Shown: piece after piece, positions 25,717 to 35,033 of the stretch
Position numbering within the stretch: the first letter of the stretch is position 1
How the letters are laid out: the number at the start of each line of letters is the position of its first letter
NCBI RefSeq assembly: GCF_900107735.1
Contig: NZ_FNQV01000016.1
Location: 1 to 54,104 of the forward strand
Length of the DNA: 54,104 bases
DNA from: Bowdeniella nasicola
Lineage (GTDB): Bacteria > Actinomycetota > Actinomycetes > Actinomycetales > Actinomycetaceae
Direction of reading: 5' to 3'
Position numbers and translations under genes: made by a program
Notes under the pieces: generated by a model
Told to the model about the DNA's origin: nothing
The model's database searches: none
Seen by the model: only the letters and a program-made list of their open reading frames with translations

Positions 25717-26427
25717 ATGGATACCACACGCATTGCAGTAGTGACCGGCGCGAACCGGGGAATCGGCCGAGCAATCGCCACCCGCTTACTGAGCGACGGC
25801 TACACCGTCGCCGGGATTCACCGTTCGGGGGAGCTTCCCGAGGGGGCCCATTCCTACCGCGCGGACCTGACCGATAGTGAGTCCGTGACGACGGCCTTCG
25901 ACGCGATTCGCGAGGATCTCGGGCCGATCGGCGTTCTCGTGGCCAACGCGGGCATCACCAAAGACGGCCTGCTCGCGCGGATGAGCGAAGAGGACTTCGC
26001 CGCCGTCATCGACACGAACCTCACCGGCGCCTTCCGCTGCGTGAAGGCGGCGAGCAAGGACATGATGCGGGCGCGCTATGGACGCATCGTGCTCATTTCC
26101 TCCGTCGTTGCCACCTATGGCGGTTTCGGCCAGGTCAACTATGCCGCGGCGAAGTCGGGCCTCATCGGCATGGCGCGCTCAATCGCCCGCGAACTCGGCG
26201 GGCGCGGCATCACCGCAAACGTCATCGCTCCGGGCTTTGTCACGACGGACATGACCGCCGAGTTGCCCGAGAAGATCGCCGCCGACTACCTCGCGCGAAT
26301 CCCCGCCGGCCGGTTCGCCGCCCCCGAGGAGATCGCCGCCGCCGTCTCTTTCCTCGCCAGCGAGGAAGCCGGATACGTCAATGGCACGCTGCTGAACGTC
26401 GACGGCGGCCTCGGCATGGGCCACTAA
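25717..26427 (+). CDS. fabG: 3-oxoacyl-ACP reductase FabG
   Basis: A 236-aa short-chain dehydrogenase that reduces 3-oxoacyl-ACP with NADPH in fatty-acid elongation. It shows the cofactor motif VTGANRGIGRAIA, NAGITKDGLLARM, the catalytic Ser in LISSVVATYGG and the YxxxK pair in NYAAAKSGL (near residues 142-146). The ATG at 25717 gives the normal N-terminus. It is followed 25 bases later by the enoyl reductase, as in the mycobacterial fabG1-inhA pair. Confidence 0.93.
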   Translation: MDTTRIAVVTGANRGIGRAIATRLLSDGYTVAGIHRSGELPEGAHSYRADLTDSESVTTAFDAIREDLGPIGVLVANAGITKDGLLARMSEEDFAAVIDTNLTGAFRCVKAASKDMMRARYGRIVLISSVVATYGGFGQVNYAAAKSGLIGMARSIARELGGRGITANVIAPGFVTTDMTAELPEKIAADYLARIPAGRFAAPEEIAAAVSFLASEEAGYVNGTLLNVDGGLGMGH

Positions 26428-26452
26428 GTAGCTAGAAAATTAAGGACCACGT

Positions 26453-27223
26453 ATGAGCACCCTCGTTAAAGACAAGACCCTCCTGATTACCGGCGTCTTG
26501 AAAGAAACGTCGATCGCGTTCCACGTCGCGCGCCTCGCCCAGGAGCAGGGCGCGAACGTCATCCTGACGGCCCCCGGTCGCCAGACCCGACTGCTCAGCG
26601 CGATCGCCCGTCGCCTGCCCGAGGCCGCTCCGGTCCTCGAACTCGATGTCACCGACGAGGACAACCTCGCCTCGCTTGCGGACCGGGTGCGGGAGCACAC
26701 CGATGAATTGCACGGCGTCGTCCACTCCATCGGATTCGCGCCCCAGTCGGTCATGGGCGGCAACTTCCTGGCCGGCACCTGGCCCGATGTCTCGACGGCG
26801 GTGGAGGTCTCGGCGTTTTCGCTGAAGTCGCTGGCCGTCGCGGCCCAGCCGCTGATGAAGCCGGGCTCGGCGATCGCGGGCCTGACCTTCGATGCGCAGT
26901 TTGCCTGGCCGGTCTATGACTGGATGGGCGTTGCCAAGGCCGCTTTCGAAGCGACCGCGCGGTATCTTGCACGTGATCTTGGTCCCGCTGGCATTCGCGT
27001 CAATCTCGTCTCGGCCGGGCCGCTGCGCACGGTGGCCGCCACCTCCATCCCGGGCTTTGACCAGATGGAAAACACGTGGGATTCCCGCGCCCCGCTGGGC
27101 TGGGACGTCACTGATGCCGAGCCCGCGGCCAAGGCCGTGCTGGCGCTGTGCTCGGACTGGTTCCCGGCGACGAGCGGTGAGATTGTGCACGTCGACGGTG
27201 GCGTGCACATCATGGGCCAGTAG
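26453..27223 (+). CDS. inhA: Enoyl-ACP reductase, InhA/FabI type
   Basis: A 256-aa NADH-dependent enoyl-ACP reductase that completes each cycle of type II fatty-acid synthesis. The atypical short-chain dehydrogenase pattern is seen in LLITGVLKETSIAFHVARLA (cofactor loop). Also present are VVHSIGFAP and the catalytic Tyr and Lys in YDWMGVAKAAFEA (near residues 155-162). The sequence DLGPAGIRVNLVSAGPLRT follows. It is closer to InhA than to the E. coli FabI layout by these segments. The ATG follows fabG closely, so one transcript is likely. Confidence 0.92.
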   Translation: MSTLVKDKTLLITGVLKETSIAFHVARLAQEQGANVILTAPGRQTRLLSAIARRLPEAAPVLELDVTDEDNLASLADRVREHTDELHGVVHSIGFAPQSVMGGNFLAGTWPDVSTAVEVSAFSLKSLAVAAQPLMKPGSAIAGLTFDAQFAWPVYDWMGVAKAAFEATARYLARDLGPAGIRVNLVSAGPLRTVAATSIPGFDQMENTWDSRAPLGWDVTDAEPAAKAVLALCSDWFPATSGEIVHVDGGVHIMGQ

Positions 27224-27231
27224 TCGGCGTT

Positions 27232-27246
27232 GTCGCGCTTCGCGAC
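27232..27246 (+). terminator. Small stem-loop between inhA and sixA-like gene
   Basis: GTCGCG and CGCGAC pair around a CTT loop nine bases after the inhA stop. No T-run follows, so it may only attenuate transcription. Confidence 0.25.
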
Positions 27247-27265
27247 GTGTGCGATAGTAGGCGCC

Positions 27266-27766
27266 GTGAAAACTCTCGTTCTCCTTCGCCATGCCAAGGC
27301 GGAAGCGGAAAATGAACTCGGCGACTACCTGCGCGCCCTGTCCGCTGGCGGCCGCCAGCAGGCCAGCCAGCTCGGCGAGCTGATTCGCGAGCAGGTCGGC
27401 GACGTCGATACCGTCCTCGTCTCTTCTGCGCTGCGCACGAAAGAGACCTATCGGCTGCTAGCGGCCGAGGACGCCGACTGGCCCGCCGGCACCTCCATGG
27501 ATGCGCTGTATGAGGCCGGCCCGCGCGAACTCATCGAGATCCTTGGCGGCCTTGATGAATCCGCGCAGACGGTCCTCGTCGTCGGCCATGAGCCGACGAT
27601 GAGCTCGCTGGCGCACATGCTGCACGATACGAAGGACGAGATCGGCCAGCAGATTCGCCTCGGGGTGCCCACCGCCACCGCGTGTGTCCTCGATGTGCCG
27701 GTTGCCTGGAACGAGTTGGCGCGTAAGTCCTGTCACGTGCGCGCCGTCGTGCGTCCCCTAACGTAG
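27266..27766 (+). CDS. SixA-type histidine phosphatase
   Basis: A 166-aa member of the histidine phosphatase superfamily related to SixA, which removes phosphate from phosphohistidine. The N-terminal LLRHAKAE contains the catalytic RH motif (residues 8-9), VLVSSALRTKETYRLL carries the second Arg, and VGHEPTMSSLA supplies the second His. GTG 27266 gives the family's normal short start. Its 3' end overlaps the convergent serB by 9 bp. Confidence 0.87.
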   Translation: MKTLVLLRHAKAEAENELGDYLRALSAGGRQQASQLGELIREQVGDVDTVLVSSALRTKETYRLLAAEDADWPAGTSMDALYEAGPRELIEILGGLDESAQTVLVVGHEPTMSSLAHMLHDTKDEIGQQIRLGVPTATACVLDVPVAWNELARKSCHVRAVVRPLT

Positions 27767-28675
27767 GCCGAGCAGCGCGGCGACGATATCCAGCCGCCGC
27801 ACATTCACGCTGACATCGGCGACCTCGCGCAGCGCGGGCTTGGCATCGAATGCGATCCCGAGGCTCGCGGCGCGCAGCATCTCGATATCGTTCGCGCCAT
27901 CGCCGATGGCGACGGTATAGGGGCCCGGCGCCCAGATGCGCAGATAATTGGCTTTCGCTTCAGCGTCCACGATCGGCCCTGCGACCGCGCCGGTCAGGGT
28001 GCCGTCCGCGACCTCGAACCGGTTGGCCGCGCACCGGGTGATGCCGACCTCGGCAAGGATCGGGTCAATCATCTCGTGGAAGCCGCCGGAGACGATTCCG
28101 AAGCGGAGGCCGTGATCGCGCGCGGCCGCCGCGAGCGTTGCCGCCCCGGGCGTGAGCGTGAGCCGGCCTTGCGCCTCGTCAATAAGATCGCTGTCGGTCC
28201 CCGCGAGCAGCGCCACCCGCTGCGTGAGGGAGCCCGCGAAATCGAGCTCGCCGCGCATCGCCGCCTCGGTCACGGCCGCCACCTCGGTACCTTTTCCGGC
28301 GAGCGCCGCCAGCTCATCGAGGCCCTCGTCGTTAATGAAGGTCGAATCCATATCGGCGACGATGAGGTCCGGGACGGTGGTGGCCGCGGCGCCCGCGACA
28401 TGCAGCGTCGCGAGCCCGAGGGCCTGCAGGCCGGAGATGAGTTCGGCGAGCATCGCGTCGTGATCGTGATCCGCATGCGTCGGCACGAGGGGTGGCACCT
28501 TGCCGCGGTAGTCGATCACCGCAAGCGCGGTTGGTGCATCGGCTGCAGGCTCGATCTCGCGGCGAGTCGCGCTCAGCCCCAGCCACCCCAGGTGGGCGAG
28601 CGTGTGTTCGACGTCGGGCAGGAGGTGTTCGGGTAGGTCGCCGGTGCTGACGAGGCTCAGGCGGTGATCGATCAC
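27758..28675 (-). CDS. serB: Phosphoserine phosphatase SerB
   Basis: Last step of serine synthesis. The 305-aa protein has an N-terminal ACT-like regulatory region (residues 1-95) and a C-terminal HAD domain with DMDST near residue 107 (nucleophile Asp and acid Asp), [11 protein letters not shown], and [11 protein letters not shown]. It begins with GTG that overlaps the glgC stop as GTGA, so it is read from the glgC transcript, an unexpected pairing of glycogen and serine genes. Confidence 0.93.
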   Translation of the reverse strand: MIDHRLSLVSTGDLPEHLLPDVEHTLAHLGWLGLSATRREIEPAADAPTALAVIDYRGKVPPLVPTHADHDHDAMLAELISGLQALGLATLHVAGAAATTVPDLIVADMDSTFINDEGLDELAALAGKGTEVAAVTEAAMRGELDFAGSLTQRVALLAGTDSDLIDEAQGRLTLTPGAATLAAAARDHGLRFGIVSGGFHEMIDPILAEVGITRCAANRFEVADGTLTGAVAGPIVDAEAKANYLRIWAPGPYTVAIGDGANDIEMLRAASLGIAFDAKPALREVADVSVNVRRLDIVAALLGLR

Positions 28676-29910
28676 CGCGTGACTCGCCAGCCCTTTGGCA
28701 CGACGGTGATGCCGCCCTCGGTGACGGTGAAACCGCGGGCCCGATCGTATTCCTGATCGACGCCGACGTGAGCGCCTTCTTCGACGATGACGTTCTTATC
28801 CAGAATTGAGCGCACGACGGTGGCGTTGCGGCCGATGTTGACGTTGTCGAAGACGACGGATTCGCGCACTGAGGACCAGGAGTTGACCCGCACATGGGGG
28901 GAGATCACCGAGCCGAGGACCTCGCCGCCGGAGATGATGACCCCGGGGGAGATGATCGAATCGAGCGCGTGGCCGAGACGCTCTCGGTGGCCGTAGACGA
29001 ACTTGGCGGGCGGCAGACCGGTGTAGCCGGTGAAGACGGGCCAGCGGTCGTTATAGAGGTTGAAGACGGGCGTGACCGAGATGAGGTCCTGGTGCGATTC
29101 GTAGAACGCGTCGAGGGTTCCCACGTCGCGCCAGTAGTTGCGATCGCGGTCCGTGGAGCCCGGCACCTCGTTGAACGTGAAGTCGTAGAGGCCGGCCTGA
29201 CCCTGGGCGACGAAATCCGGCACGATGTTGCCGCCCATATCGTGGGCGGTGTCTTCCTCGGAGTCCGCGGTGACGGCCTCGCGCAGGGCGTCGGCATTGA
29301 CGACGTAGTTGCCCATTGAGGCCAGGACCTCGTCGGGGGAGTCGGGTAGGCCCTCGGCTTCGGCGGGTTTTTCCAAGAACTCGGCGATCTTCAGCGGGTT
29401 GTCCTTGCTGGCCTGAATGATGCCGAACTGGTTGGCGAGCGCCCGGGGCTGGCGAATGCCCGCGACCGTCATCGGGAATCCCGAGTCGATGTGCTGGGCG
29501 ACCATCTGGGAGAAGTCCATGCGGTAGATATTGTCCGCACCGCAGATGACGACGATATCGGGCTTTTCGTCGTCCAGGAGGTTTAGCGACTGGTAAATAG
29601 CGTCAGCGCTACCGAGATACCAGTTCTTGCCCATGCGCTGCTGGGCGGGCACCGGAGCAACATAGTTACCGAGCAGCGTCGACATCCGCCAGGTCTTAGA
29701 AATGTGCCGGTCCAGTGAATGGGATTTGTACTGCGTGAGGACGACGACGCGCAAATAGCCGGAGTTGACGATGTTTGACAGCGCGAAGTCCACGAGGCGA
29801 TAAATTCCCCCAAAAGGGACTGCAGGTTTCGCGCGTTCTTCGGTCAACGGCATCAGCCGTTTACCTTCACCACCAGCAAGGACGATTGCCAGGACCCGAG
29901 GTTTAGCCAT
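28672..29910 (-). CDS. glgC: Glucose-1-phosphate adenylyltransferase
   Basis: Makes ADP-glucose from glucose 1-phosphate and ATP for glycogen and maltose-1-phosphate synthesis. The 412-aa protein has the nucleotidyltransferase motif [20 protein letters not shown] near the N-terminus, [19 protein letters not shown], and a C-terminal left-handed beta-helix with [16 protein letters not shown] chose ATG 29910; a TACGCT -10-like box lies exactly 6 bases upstream. Divergent from glgM, as in mycobacteria. Confidence 0.95.
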   Translation of the reverse strand: MAKPRVLAIVLAGGEGKRLMPLTEERAKPAVPFGGIYRLVDFALSNIVNSGYLRVVVLTQYKSHSLDRHISKTWRMSTLLGNYVAPVPAQQRMGKNWYLGSADAIYQSLNLLDDEKPDIVVICGADNIYRMDFSQMVAQHIDSGFPMTVAGIRQPRALANQFGIIQASKDNPLKIAEFLEKPAEAEGLPDSPDEVLASMGNYVVNADALREAVTADSEEDTAHDMGGNIVPDFVAQGQAGLYDFTFNEVPGSTDRDRNYWRDVGTLDAFYESHQDLISVTPVFNLYNDRWPVFTGYTGLPPAKFVYGHRERLGHALDSIISPGVIISGGEVLGSVISPHVRVNSWSSVRESVVFDNVNIGRNATVVRSILDKNVIVEEGAHVGVDQEYDRARGFTVTEGGITVVPKGWRVTR

Positions 29911-29916
29911 GCCCTT

Positions 29917-29922
29917 AGCGTA
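29917..29922 (-). promoter_or_regulatory. -10 box TACGCT, leaderless start of glgC
   Basis: On the minus strand TACGCT ends 6 bases before the glgC ATG. AAGGGC in between could in principle act as a weak ribosome site. Confidence 0.4.
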
Positions 29923-29968
29923 GGCATAACTGGGAACGCAAAGTGGGGTTTTTCGAAGCTCGGTATAG

Positions 29969-29974
29969 GACAAT
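29969..29974 (+). promoter_or_regulatory. -10 box GACAAT before glgM
   Basis: GACAAT ends 6 bases before the GTG at 29981, favouring this start over the ATG at 29996. The glgC and glgM promoters are packed back to back in 70 bases. Confidence 0.4.
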
Positions 29975-29980
29975 GGAGCC

Positions 29981-31195
29981 GTGAGTGAGAACACCATGCG
30001 AGTCGACCTGTTAACCCGTGAATATCCGCCACATATTTATGGCGGTGCCGGCGTGCACGTGGCGGAGCTGAGCCGCGTGTTGCGTCCCCATATCGACGTG
30101 CGTGTCCACGCGTTTGATGGACCGCGCGACGAGGAGGGAGTGAGCGGGTTTTCCGATCTGCCGGAGCTCGCCGAGGCGAATCCCGCGCTGCGGACCTTTG
30201 GCGTTGACCTGCTGCTCGCCCAGGCATGCGAGGGTGCGGACCTCGTGCACTCCCACACCTGGTACGCCAACCTCGGCGGCCACCTCGCCTCCTTGCTCTA
30301 CGACATCCCGCACATCCTCAGCGCGCACTCGCTCGAACCGCTGCGGCCCTGGAAGGCCGAGCAGCTCGGCGGCGGCTACGCCCTGAGCTCCTGGGCCGAG
30401 CGCACGGCCTATGAGGGCGCGACCGGCGTCATCGCCGTCTCGGGCGGCATGCGCGAGGACATCCTGCGCGCCTATCCCGCCGTGGATCCAGACATCGTGC
30501 ACGTCGTGCACAACGGCATCGACCTGGCCGCCTGGCAGCCGCCGAGCGACCCGGAGCACCGCGCGCAGGTGCTGCAGCGCTACGGCATCGATGATTCCCG
30601 CCGCGCCGTCGTCTTCGTTGGCCGCATCACGCGGCAAAAGGGCCTGCCCTACCTGCTGCGCGCGGTGCGCGAGCTCGACGATGACGTCCAGGTCATCCTG
30701 TGCGCCGGAGCGCCGGACACGAAGGAAATCATGGCCGAGGTCGTGGGTCTCGTCGAGGAGCTGAAACAGACCCGCGATGGCGTCATCTGGATCGAGGACA
30801 TGCTCCCGCGCGAGGACCTCATCGCGGTGCTATCGGCCGGCACCGTCTTTACCTGCCCGTCGATCTATGAGCCGCTCGGGATCGTGAACCTGGAGGCGAT
30901 GGCCGTCGGGCTGCCCGTCGTCGGAAGCGCGACCGGCGGCATCCCGGAGGTCATCGACGATGGCGTGACGGGCGTGCTCATTCCAATCGAGCAGGTCCAA
31001 GACGGCACCGGCACGCCGCTGGACCCGGACACCTTCATCGCCGATATTGCCGAGCGGCTGAACTACGTGCTGTCCGATCCGGCGCGGGCCGCGCAGATGG
31101 GCCAGGCCGCGCGCCGCCGCGTCGAGGAGCATTTCTCCTGGGAGGCGATCGCCGAGCGGACCCTTGAGGTCTACCGCCGGGTGCTTGCCGGGTAA
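29981..31195 (+). CDS. glgM: GT4 glucosyltransferase, GlgM-type (ADP-glucose using)
   Basis: A 404-aa GT-B enzyme annotated in many genomes as glycogen synthase. The N-terminus [20 protein letters not shown], the HNGID loop, [15 protein letters not shown] and [12 protein letters not shown] match the actinobacterial group that contains mycobacterial GlgM. That enzyme joins ADP-glucose and glucose 1-phosphate into maltose 1-phosphate. Neighbourhood with divergent glgC also matches. Simple glycogen synthase activity is the alternative. The GTG at 29981 is preferred for its -10 spacing; ATG 29996 aligns better with some relatives. Confidence 0.88.
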   Translation: MSENTMRVDLLTREYPPHIYGGAGVHVAELSRVLRPHIDVRVHAFDGPRDEEGVSGFSDLPELAEANPALRTFGVDLLLAQACEGADLVHSHTWYANLGGHLASLLYDIPHILSAHSLEPLRPWKAEQLGGGYALSSWAERTAYEGATGVIAVSGGMREDILRAYPAVDPDIVHVVHNGIDLAAWQPPSDPEHRAQVLQRYGIDDSRRAVVFVGRITRQKGLPYLLRAVRELDDDVQVILCAGAPDTKEIMAEVVGLVEELKQTRDGVIWIEDMLPREDLIAVLSAGTVFTCPSIYEPLGIVNLEAMAVGLPVVGSATGGIPEVIDDGVTGVLIPIEQVQDGTGTPLDPDTFIADIAERLNYVLSDPARAAQMGQAARRRVEEHFSWEAIAERTLEVYRRVLAG

Positions 31196-31198
31196 GCT
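31193..31198 (+). promoter_or_regulatory. -10-like box TAAGCT before ABC ATPase gene
   Basis: TAAGCT overlaps the glgM stop and ends 6 bases before the ATG at 31205. There is no Shine-Dalgarno sequence. Confidence 0.35.
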
Positions 31199-31204
31199 TG
31201 GGAC

Positions 31205-31996
31205 ATGACCGACGAAGTCCTCGCACTCGATAACGTCAGCGTCACACGCGGCGATAAGACCATCATCGATTCCATCTCGCTGACCGTGCGAGACGGTGAG
31301 CGCTGGGTCGTGCTCGGGCCCAATGGCGCCGGAAAAACGACCGTGTTGCAGCTCGCGACCGGGCGGATGTACCCGACGAGCGGTGAGGTCCACATCCTGG
31401 GGGAGAAGCTTGGCCGCCTCGACGTTGCCGAGCTGCGCTCGCGCGTCGGGCTCGCCTCCTCCGCCCTGGAGGGGCGGATCCAGGGTCGCGAGCGCGTCAA
31501 GGACGTCGTCATGACCGCTGCCTACGGCATGATCGGTCGCTGGCGCGAAGCCTACGACGATTTCGATGAGACGCGCGCCGAGGATCTGCTTGCCGCCTTC
31601 GGGGTTGCCCACCTTGCGGAGCGCACTTTCGGCACGCTGTCGGAGGGCGAACGCAAGAGGGTGCAGGTCGCCCGCGCGCTCATGAGCGATCCCGAGCTGC
31701 TGCTGCTCGATGAACCCGCGGGTGGGCTTGACCTCGGCGGGCGCGAAGAGCTCATGTGGGCGCTGACGGAGATCGCGGGGGACCACCGCTCGCCCGTCAT
31801 CATGCTCGTGACTCATCACGTCGAGGAAATCCCGGCCGGCTTCACCCACGCCCTGCTGCTGCGCAATGGCAAAAAAGTGGCCGATGGACCGCTTGAGGAA
31901 ACTCTCACGCCGCATCTGCTCTCGGAGACTTTCGGGCTCGAACTGGAGGTCGAGCGCCACCGCGGCCGGTGGGCGGCGCGCGCCGCACGGCGCTAA
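31205..31996 (+). CDS. ABC transporter ATP-binding protein (stand-alone)
   Basis: A 263-aa ATPase with Walker A GPNGAGKTTVLQLATG, signature LSEGERKRVQVAR (Glu in place of the second Gly), Walker B LLLLDEPAGGLDLGG and switch His in LVTHHVEEI. No permease gene is adjacent. The overall pattern is like the YlmA/ModF-type ATPases found in many Actinobacteria, whose role is unclear. It lies 9 bases after glgM but may have its own leaderless start. Confidence 0.88.
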   Translation: MTDEVLALDNVSVTRGDKTIIDSISLTVRDGERWVVLGPNGAGKTTVLQLATGRMYPTSGEVHILGEKLGRLDVAELRSRVGLASSALEGRIQGRERVKDVVMTAAYGMIGRWREAYDDFDETRAEDLLAAFGVAHLAERTFGTLSEGERKRVQVARALMSDPELLLLDEPAGGLDLGGREELMWALTEIAGDHRSPVIMLVTHHVEEIPAGFTHALLLRNGKKVADGPLEETLTPHLLSETFGLELEVERHRGRWAARAARR

Positions 31997-32041
31997 CGCC
32001 GCGCGCTAGAATAACTCCAGACAACAGAAAGGGGGACCGCC

Positions 32042-32497
32042 ATGGGTTGGCTTTGGTGGCTCGGCGCTGTCCTTGTCCTTGTCGTCGTGGAGATGCTCAC
32101 CGTCGACCTCATTTTCCTCATGCTTGCCGGCGGTGCATTCGCCGCCATGGTCGCCCACCTCGCCGGCGCCGAACTGTGGGTGCAGGTACTTGCCTTTGCT
32201 GTCACCTCCGTCGTGCTGCTGTTCGCGGTGCGCCCGGGCGCCAAGCGCTGGATGCAGCGGCATACGCCGACGACGCTCACGAACGCCGAAGCACTCGTCG
32301 GCCGCGAAGCCGTCGTCCTGCACGATGTGTCGCTGCAGGGCGGGCGCATCAAGCTCGCCGGTGAGGTCTGGACGGCGCGGGCGAAGGATAACGTCGTCAT
32401 CCGCGAGGATTCCACCGTCTACGTCTACAAGATCGACGGGGCGATTGCCATCGTCGACGAAGTCCCACCCATCACCACCGGAGGCGCTCATGCCTGA
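32042..32497 (+). CDS. NfeD-family membrane protein
   Basis: A 151-aa protein with an N-terminal membrane region (residues about 2-70, two to three helices) and a C-terminal OB-fold domain with LVGREAVVLHDVSLQGGRIKL. NfeD proteins associate with SPFH (stomatin-like) proteins in membrane microdomains; the partner gene follows directly. The ATG has AAGGGGG upstream. The 3' end overlaps the SPFH gene by 8 bases. Confidence 0.9.
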   Translation: MGWLWWLGAVLVLVVVEMLTVDLIFLMLAGGAFAAMVAHLAGAELWVQVLAFAVTSVVLLFAVRPGAKRWMQRHTPTTLTNAEALVGREAVVLHDVSLQGGRIKLAGEVWTARAKDNVVIREDSTVYVYKIDGAIAIVDEVPPITTGGAHA

Positions 32498-33701
32498 TCT
32501 TGGTTCCACACTCCTGCTGATTATCCTCATTCTCCTAGCGGTCGTCGTCATCGTTGCGATCGCGCGCGCGGTGCGCATCGTGCCGCAGGCGGTCGCGCTC
32601 ATCGTGGAGCGCTTCGGTAAGTTCCAAACGGTGATGTATGCGGGCATCCACTTCCTCATTCCGTTCGTTGACCGTGTGCGCGCGGGCGTCGACCTGCGCG
32701 AACAGGTCGTCTCCTTTGCGCCGCAGCCCGTCATCACCTCTGATAACCTCGTCGTCTCGATCGATACGGTCATTTACTTCCAGGTGACCGACCCCAAGTC
32801 CGCGACGTACGAGATCGCCAACTACATCACGGGTATCGAGCAGCTGACGGTCACGACGCTGCGTAACGTCATCGGCTCGATGGACCTGGAGCAGACCCTG
32901 ACCAGCCGCGACCAGATCAACGGCCAGCTGCGCGGGGTGCTCGATGAAGCGACGACCAAGTGGGGTATCCGCGTCAACCGCGTTGAGCTGAAGGCCATTG
33001 ACCCGCCCGCATCCGTGCAGGGCTCGATGGAGCAGCAGATGCGCGCCGAGCGCGATCGTCGCGCCGCGATCCTCACCGCCGAGGGCGTCAAGCAGTCCCA
33101 GATTCTGGAGGCCGAGGGTGAAAAGCAGTCGGCGATTTTGCGCGCCGAGGGCCAGGCCCAGGCCGCGATCCTGAAAGCGCAGGGTGAATCCCGCGCGATC
33201 CTGCAGGTCTTCGAGGCGATCCACCGTGGCAACGCCGATCCCAAGCTGCTGGCCTACCAGTACCTGCAGACGCTGCCGAAGATCGCGAACGGCTCCTCGT
33301 CCAAGATGTGGGTCGTGCCGACGGAGTTCACGGCGGCCTTCGGTTCGATTGCTCGCGCCTTTGGCGGCGAGGACGGCGGCGACAACCCGCTCGCTGGCCC
33401 GCCGGCTGGACCCATTGGAGATGGCGGCGGTTTCAGCGACGACTTCCCGGAGACGAGCCTGCAGGATCCCAAGGAGGCCCTGGCCGAGGCGCGCGGCGAA
33501 GCCGAGCGTGCGGGCGATGAGGCCTCGGTTGCGGGCGAAGGCAGCGGGGTGCCCTATTCGCGGCGCGCCCAAAGCGGCCAGGCGCCCCATGGTCAGTCCT
33601 CACCGGCAGATCCGCGAGCCTCGGCCTGGAACGTCGAGGACGATGAGGTCGAGGCCATCAAGCGCGGCGACGTGCCGCCGCAGCAGCGCCCCGAGCAGTG
33701 A
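32490..33701 (+). CDS. SPFH/Band 7 (stomatin-like, QmcA) protein
   Basis: A 403-aa membrane-associated scaffold protein. An N-terminal helix (residues about 7-28) is followed by the SPFH domain (VPQAVALIVERFGKFQTVM, then VDLREQVVSFAPQPVIT). A coiled region rich in Ala-Glu-Gly repeats, such as ILEAEGEKQSAILRAEGQAQ, leads to the conserved YLQTLPKIANGSSSKMWVVP. The last 90 or so residues are low complexity and acidic. ATG 32490 was chosen over a longer frame because of GGAGG spaced correctly before it. It is co-transcribed with the NfeD gene. Confidence 0.93.
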   Translation: MPDLGSTLLLIILILLAVVVIVAIARAVRIVPQAVALIVERFGKFQTVMYAGIHFLIPFVDRVRAGVDLREQVVSFAPQPVITSDNLVVSIDTVIYFQVTDPKSATYEIANYITGIEQLTVTTLRNVIGSMDLEQTLTSRDQINGQLRGVLDEATTKWGIRVNRVELKAIDPPASVQGSMEQQMRAERDRRAAILTAEGVKQSQILEAEGEKQSAILRAEGQAQAAILKAQGESRAILQVFEAIHRGNADPKLLAYQYLQTLPKIANGSSSKMWVVPTEFTAAFGSIARAFGGEDGGDNPLAGPPAGPIGDGGGFSDDFPETSLQDPKEALAEARGEAERAGDEASVAGEGSGVPYSRRAQSGQAPHGQSSPADPRASAWNVEDDEVEAIKRGDVPPQQRPEQ

Positions 33702-34153
33702 TCATCCTCGCCCATAACACCGAGCTGCTCGTCATCGTCGATGGCGAGTGCCGGATGTGCCGTGCCTTCGGTGCGGCTGCCGCGAGCCGGCAGACGCCCG
33801 TGACGCGCGTCGTTTCGACGACGAGCCAGAAGCTCACGGGGCTTAGTCAGCTGCCCATGCTGAGCGAGGAGCTCGGCGAGGATGGGCTCGCGGACCTGCT
33901 GACAGGCGAAGACCTGTCCGCAACGCTCGTCGTGATCGAGCTGCGCCGCGGCGGACGCCCCGTGATCTATCGCGGGGCGCGCGCCGCCGGCAGGGTCAGC
34001 GCCTTGCTGCCCGGCCCGTGGCGACTCCTATCGGCGGCGATGAGGGGCCCGCTTGGCGCCCTGGGGGAGCGGATCTATCCGGTTATCGCTCGCAATCGTC
34101 ACCGCCTCGGCTGCGGCGATACGTGCGCCGCCGGGCAGGCTCCCCGGTCCTAG
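33698..34153 (+). CDS. DCC-family thiol-disulfide oxidoreductase
   Basis: A 151-aa protein of the DCC (DUF393) family, with the motif VDGECRMCRA (CxxC) near residues 15-24 and LLSEELGEDGLADLL-like helices after it. The C-terminus has GPLGALGERIYPVIARNRHR, typical of the family, and two more Cys in LGCGDTCAAG. Redox partners are unknown. It begins with GTG overlapping the SPFH stop, and its stop is 4 bases before the next gene, so it is part of one tight operon. Confidence 0.8.
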   Translation: MIILAHNTELLVIVDGECRMCRAFGAAAASRQTPVTRVVSTTSQKLTGLSQLPMLSEELGEDGLADLLTGEDLSATLVVIELRRGGRPVIYRGARAAGRVSALLPGPWRLLSAAMRGPLGALGERIYPVIARNRHRLGCGDTCAAGQAPRS

Positions 34154-34157
34154 CTCG

Positions 34158-35033
34158 ATGGAGCGCGCGCCCATGCGCGGCGGGCTGCCTGCCCGGCAGC
34201 TCGCGCGACCGCCCGGCGAGATCACGACGGCCGAACAGTGGGTGGCGGGCGCACTCGGTGCGCTGCTCACGATCGATGGCGCGGAGCTTGAGCGCATCAC
34301 GCAGACTGCCTTTGCTGACGGCCGCGTCGTGACGGCGCGCGAGGAAACGCTCGCGCCCGATTCACCGCCGCCCACCGCGCTGTTCCTGCACCGGCCGGTG
34401 CCCGATGAGTTAGCCGCGCCAATCACACTCACCGTCGTTGGCGAGGGCGATGGCTGGCTCGCGATCGATAAACCCTCGGGCCTGGCGACGATGCCGCGCG
34501 GGTCGTATGTGGCGCGATCAGCCGTCGTGCAAGCGCGGCGACAGTTCGGCAACGATGCGATCATCCCGGCGCACCGGCTCGACCGACTGACCTCCGGGGT
34601 GCTGCTGCTCGTGACCGATCCCGCTCGCCGAGCCGAGATCCAGGGCTGGTTCGCCCGCGGCCTGGTGACCAAGCACTACCGGGCGTGGAGCGTGCCGGGG
34701 CCAGTAGCGCTTGCCGATGGCGATTGGCATGACATCCGGCTGCGGCTGGCGCGCAAGGATGGGACGCTGCCCACGCTCATCGTGCCAGGCGAGCCCAATA
34801 CCCATACCCGTGTCCGCGTCATTGCCACGAGCGAGCACTGGCAGTGGGAACTCATCCCCGTGACCGGTCGCACGCATCAACTGCGGGCAACCCTCGCACA
34901 CCTCGGTGCGCCGATCTGTGGCGACCCGCTGTATCCCGTCGTTGCGCCCACGGATGATCCTCGATGGGTCTCGGGGCTGGGGCTGCGGTCCTGCAGCCTG
35001 GTGACCCCCGAGTTCCAGGTGAGTGTCCCTTAG
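34158..35033 (+). CDS. RluA-family RNA pseudouridine synthase
   Basis: A 291-aa enzyme isomerising uridine in rRNA or tRNA. It has LAIDKPSGLATMPRG and the active-site motif HRLDRLTSGVLLL with the catalytic Asp. KHYRAWSVPG and PVTGRTHQLRATLAHLGAPI complete the fold. The target position is unknown. The ATG at 34158 follows the DCC gene by 4 bases; the longer frame starts inside that gene and is rejected. Its end overlaps the convergent TIR-like gene by 4 bases. Confidence 0.92.
   Translation: MERAPMRGGLPARQLARPPGEITTAEQWVAGALGALLTIDGAELERITQTAFADGRVVTAREETLAPDSPPPTALFLHRPVPDELAAPITLTVVGEGDGWLAIDKPSGLATMPRGSYVARSAVVQARRQFGNDAIIPAHRLDRLTSGVLLLVTDPARRAEIQGWFARGLVTKHYRAWSVPGPVALADGDWHDIRLRLARKDGTLPTLIVPGEPNTHTRVRVIATSEHWQWELIPVTGRTHQLRATLAHLGAPICGDPLYPVVAPTDDPRWVSGLGLRSCSLVTPEFQVSVP

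Noticed and set aside
30830-31960. 376-codon frame antisense to glgM and the ABC ATPase
   Set aside because: Overlaps two plus-strand genes with clear catalytic motifs.
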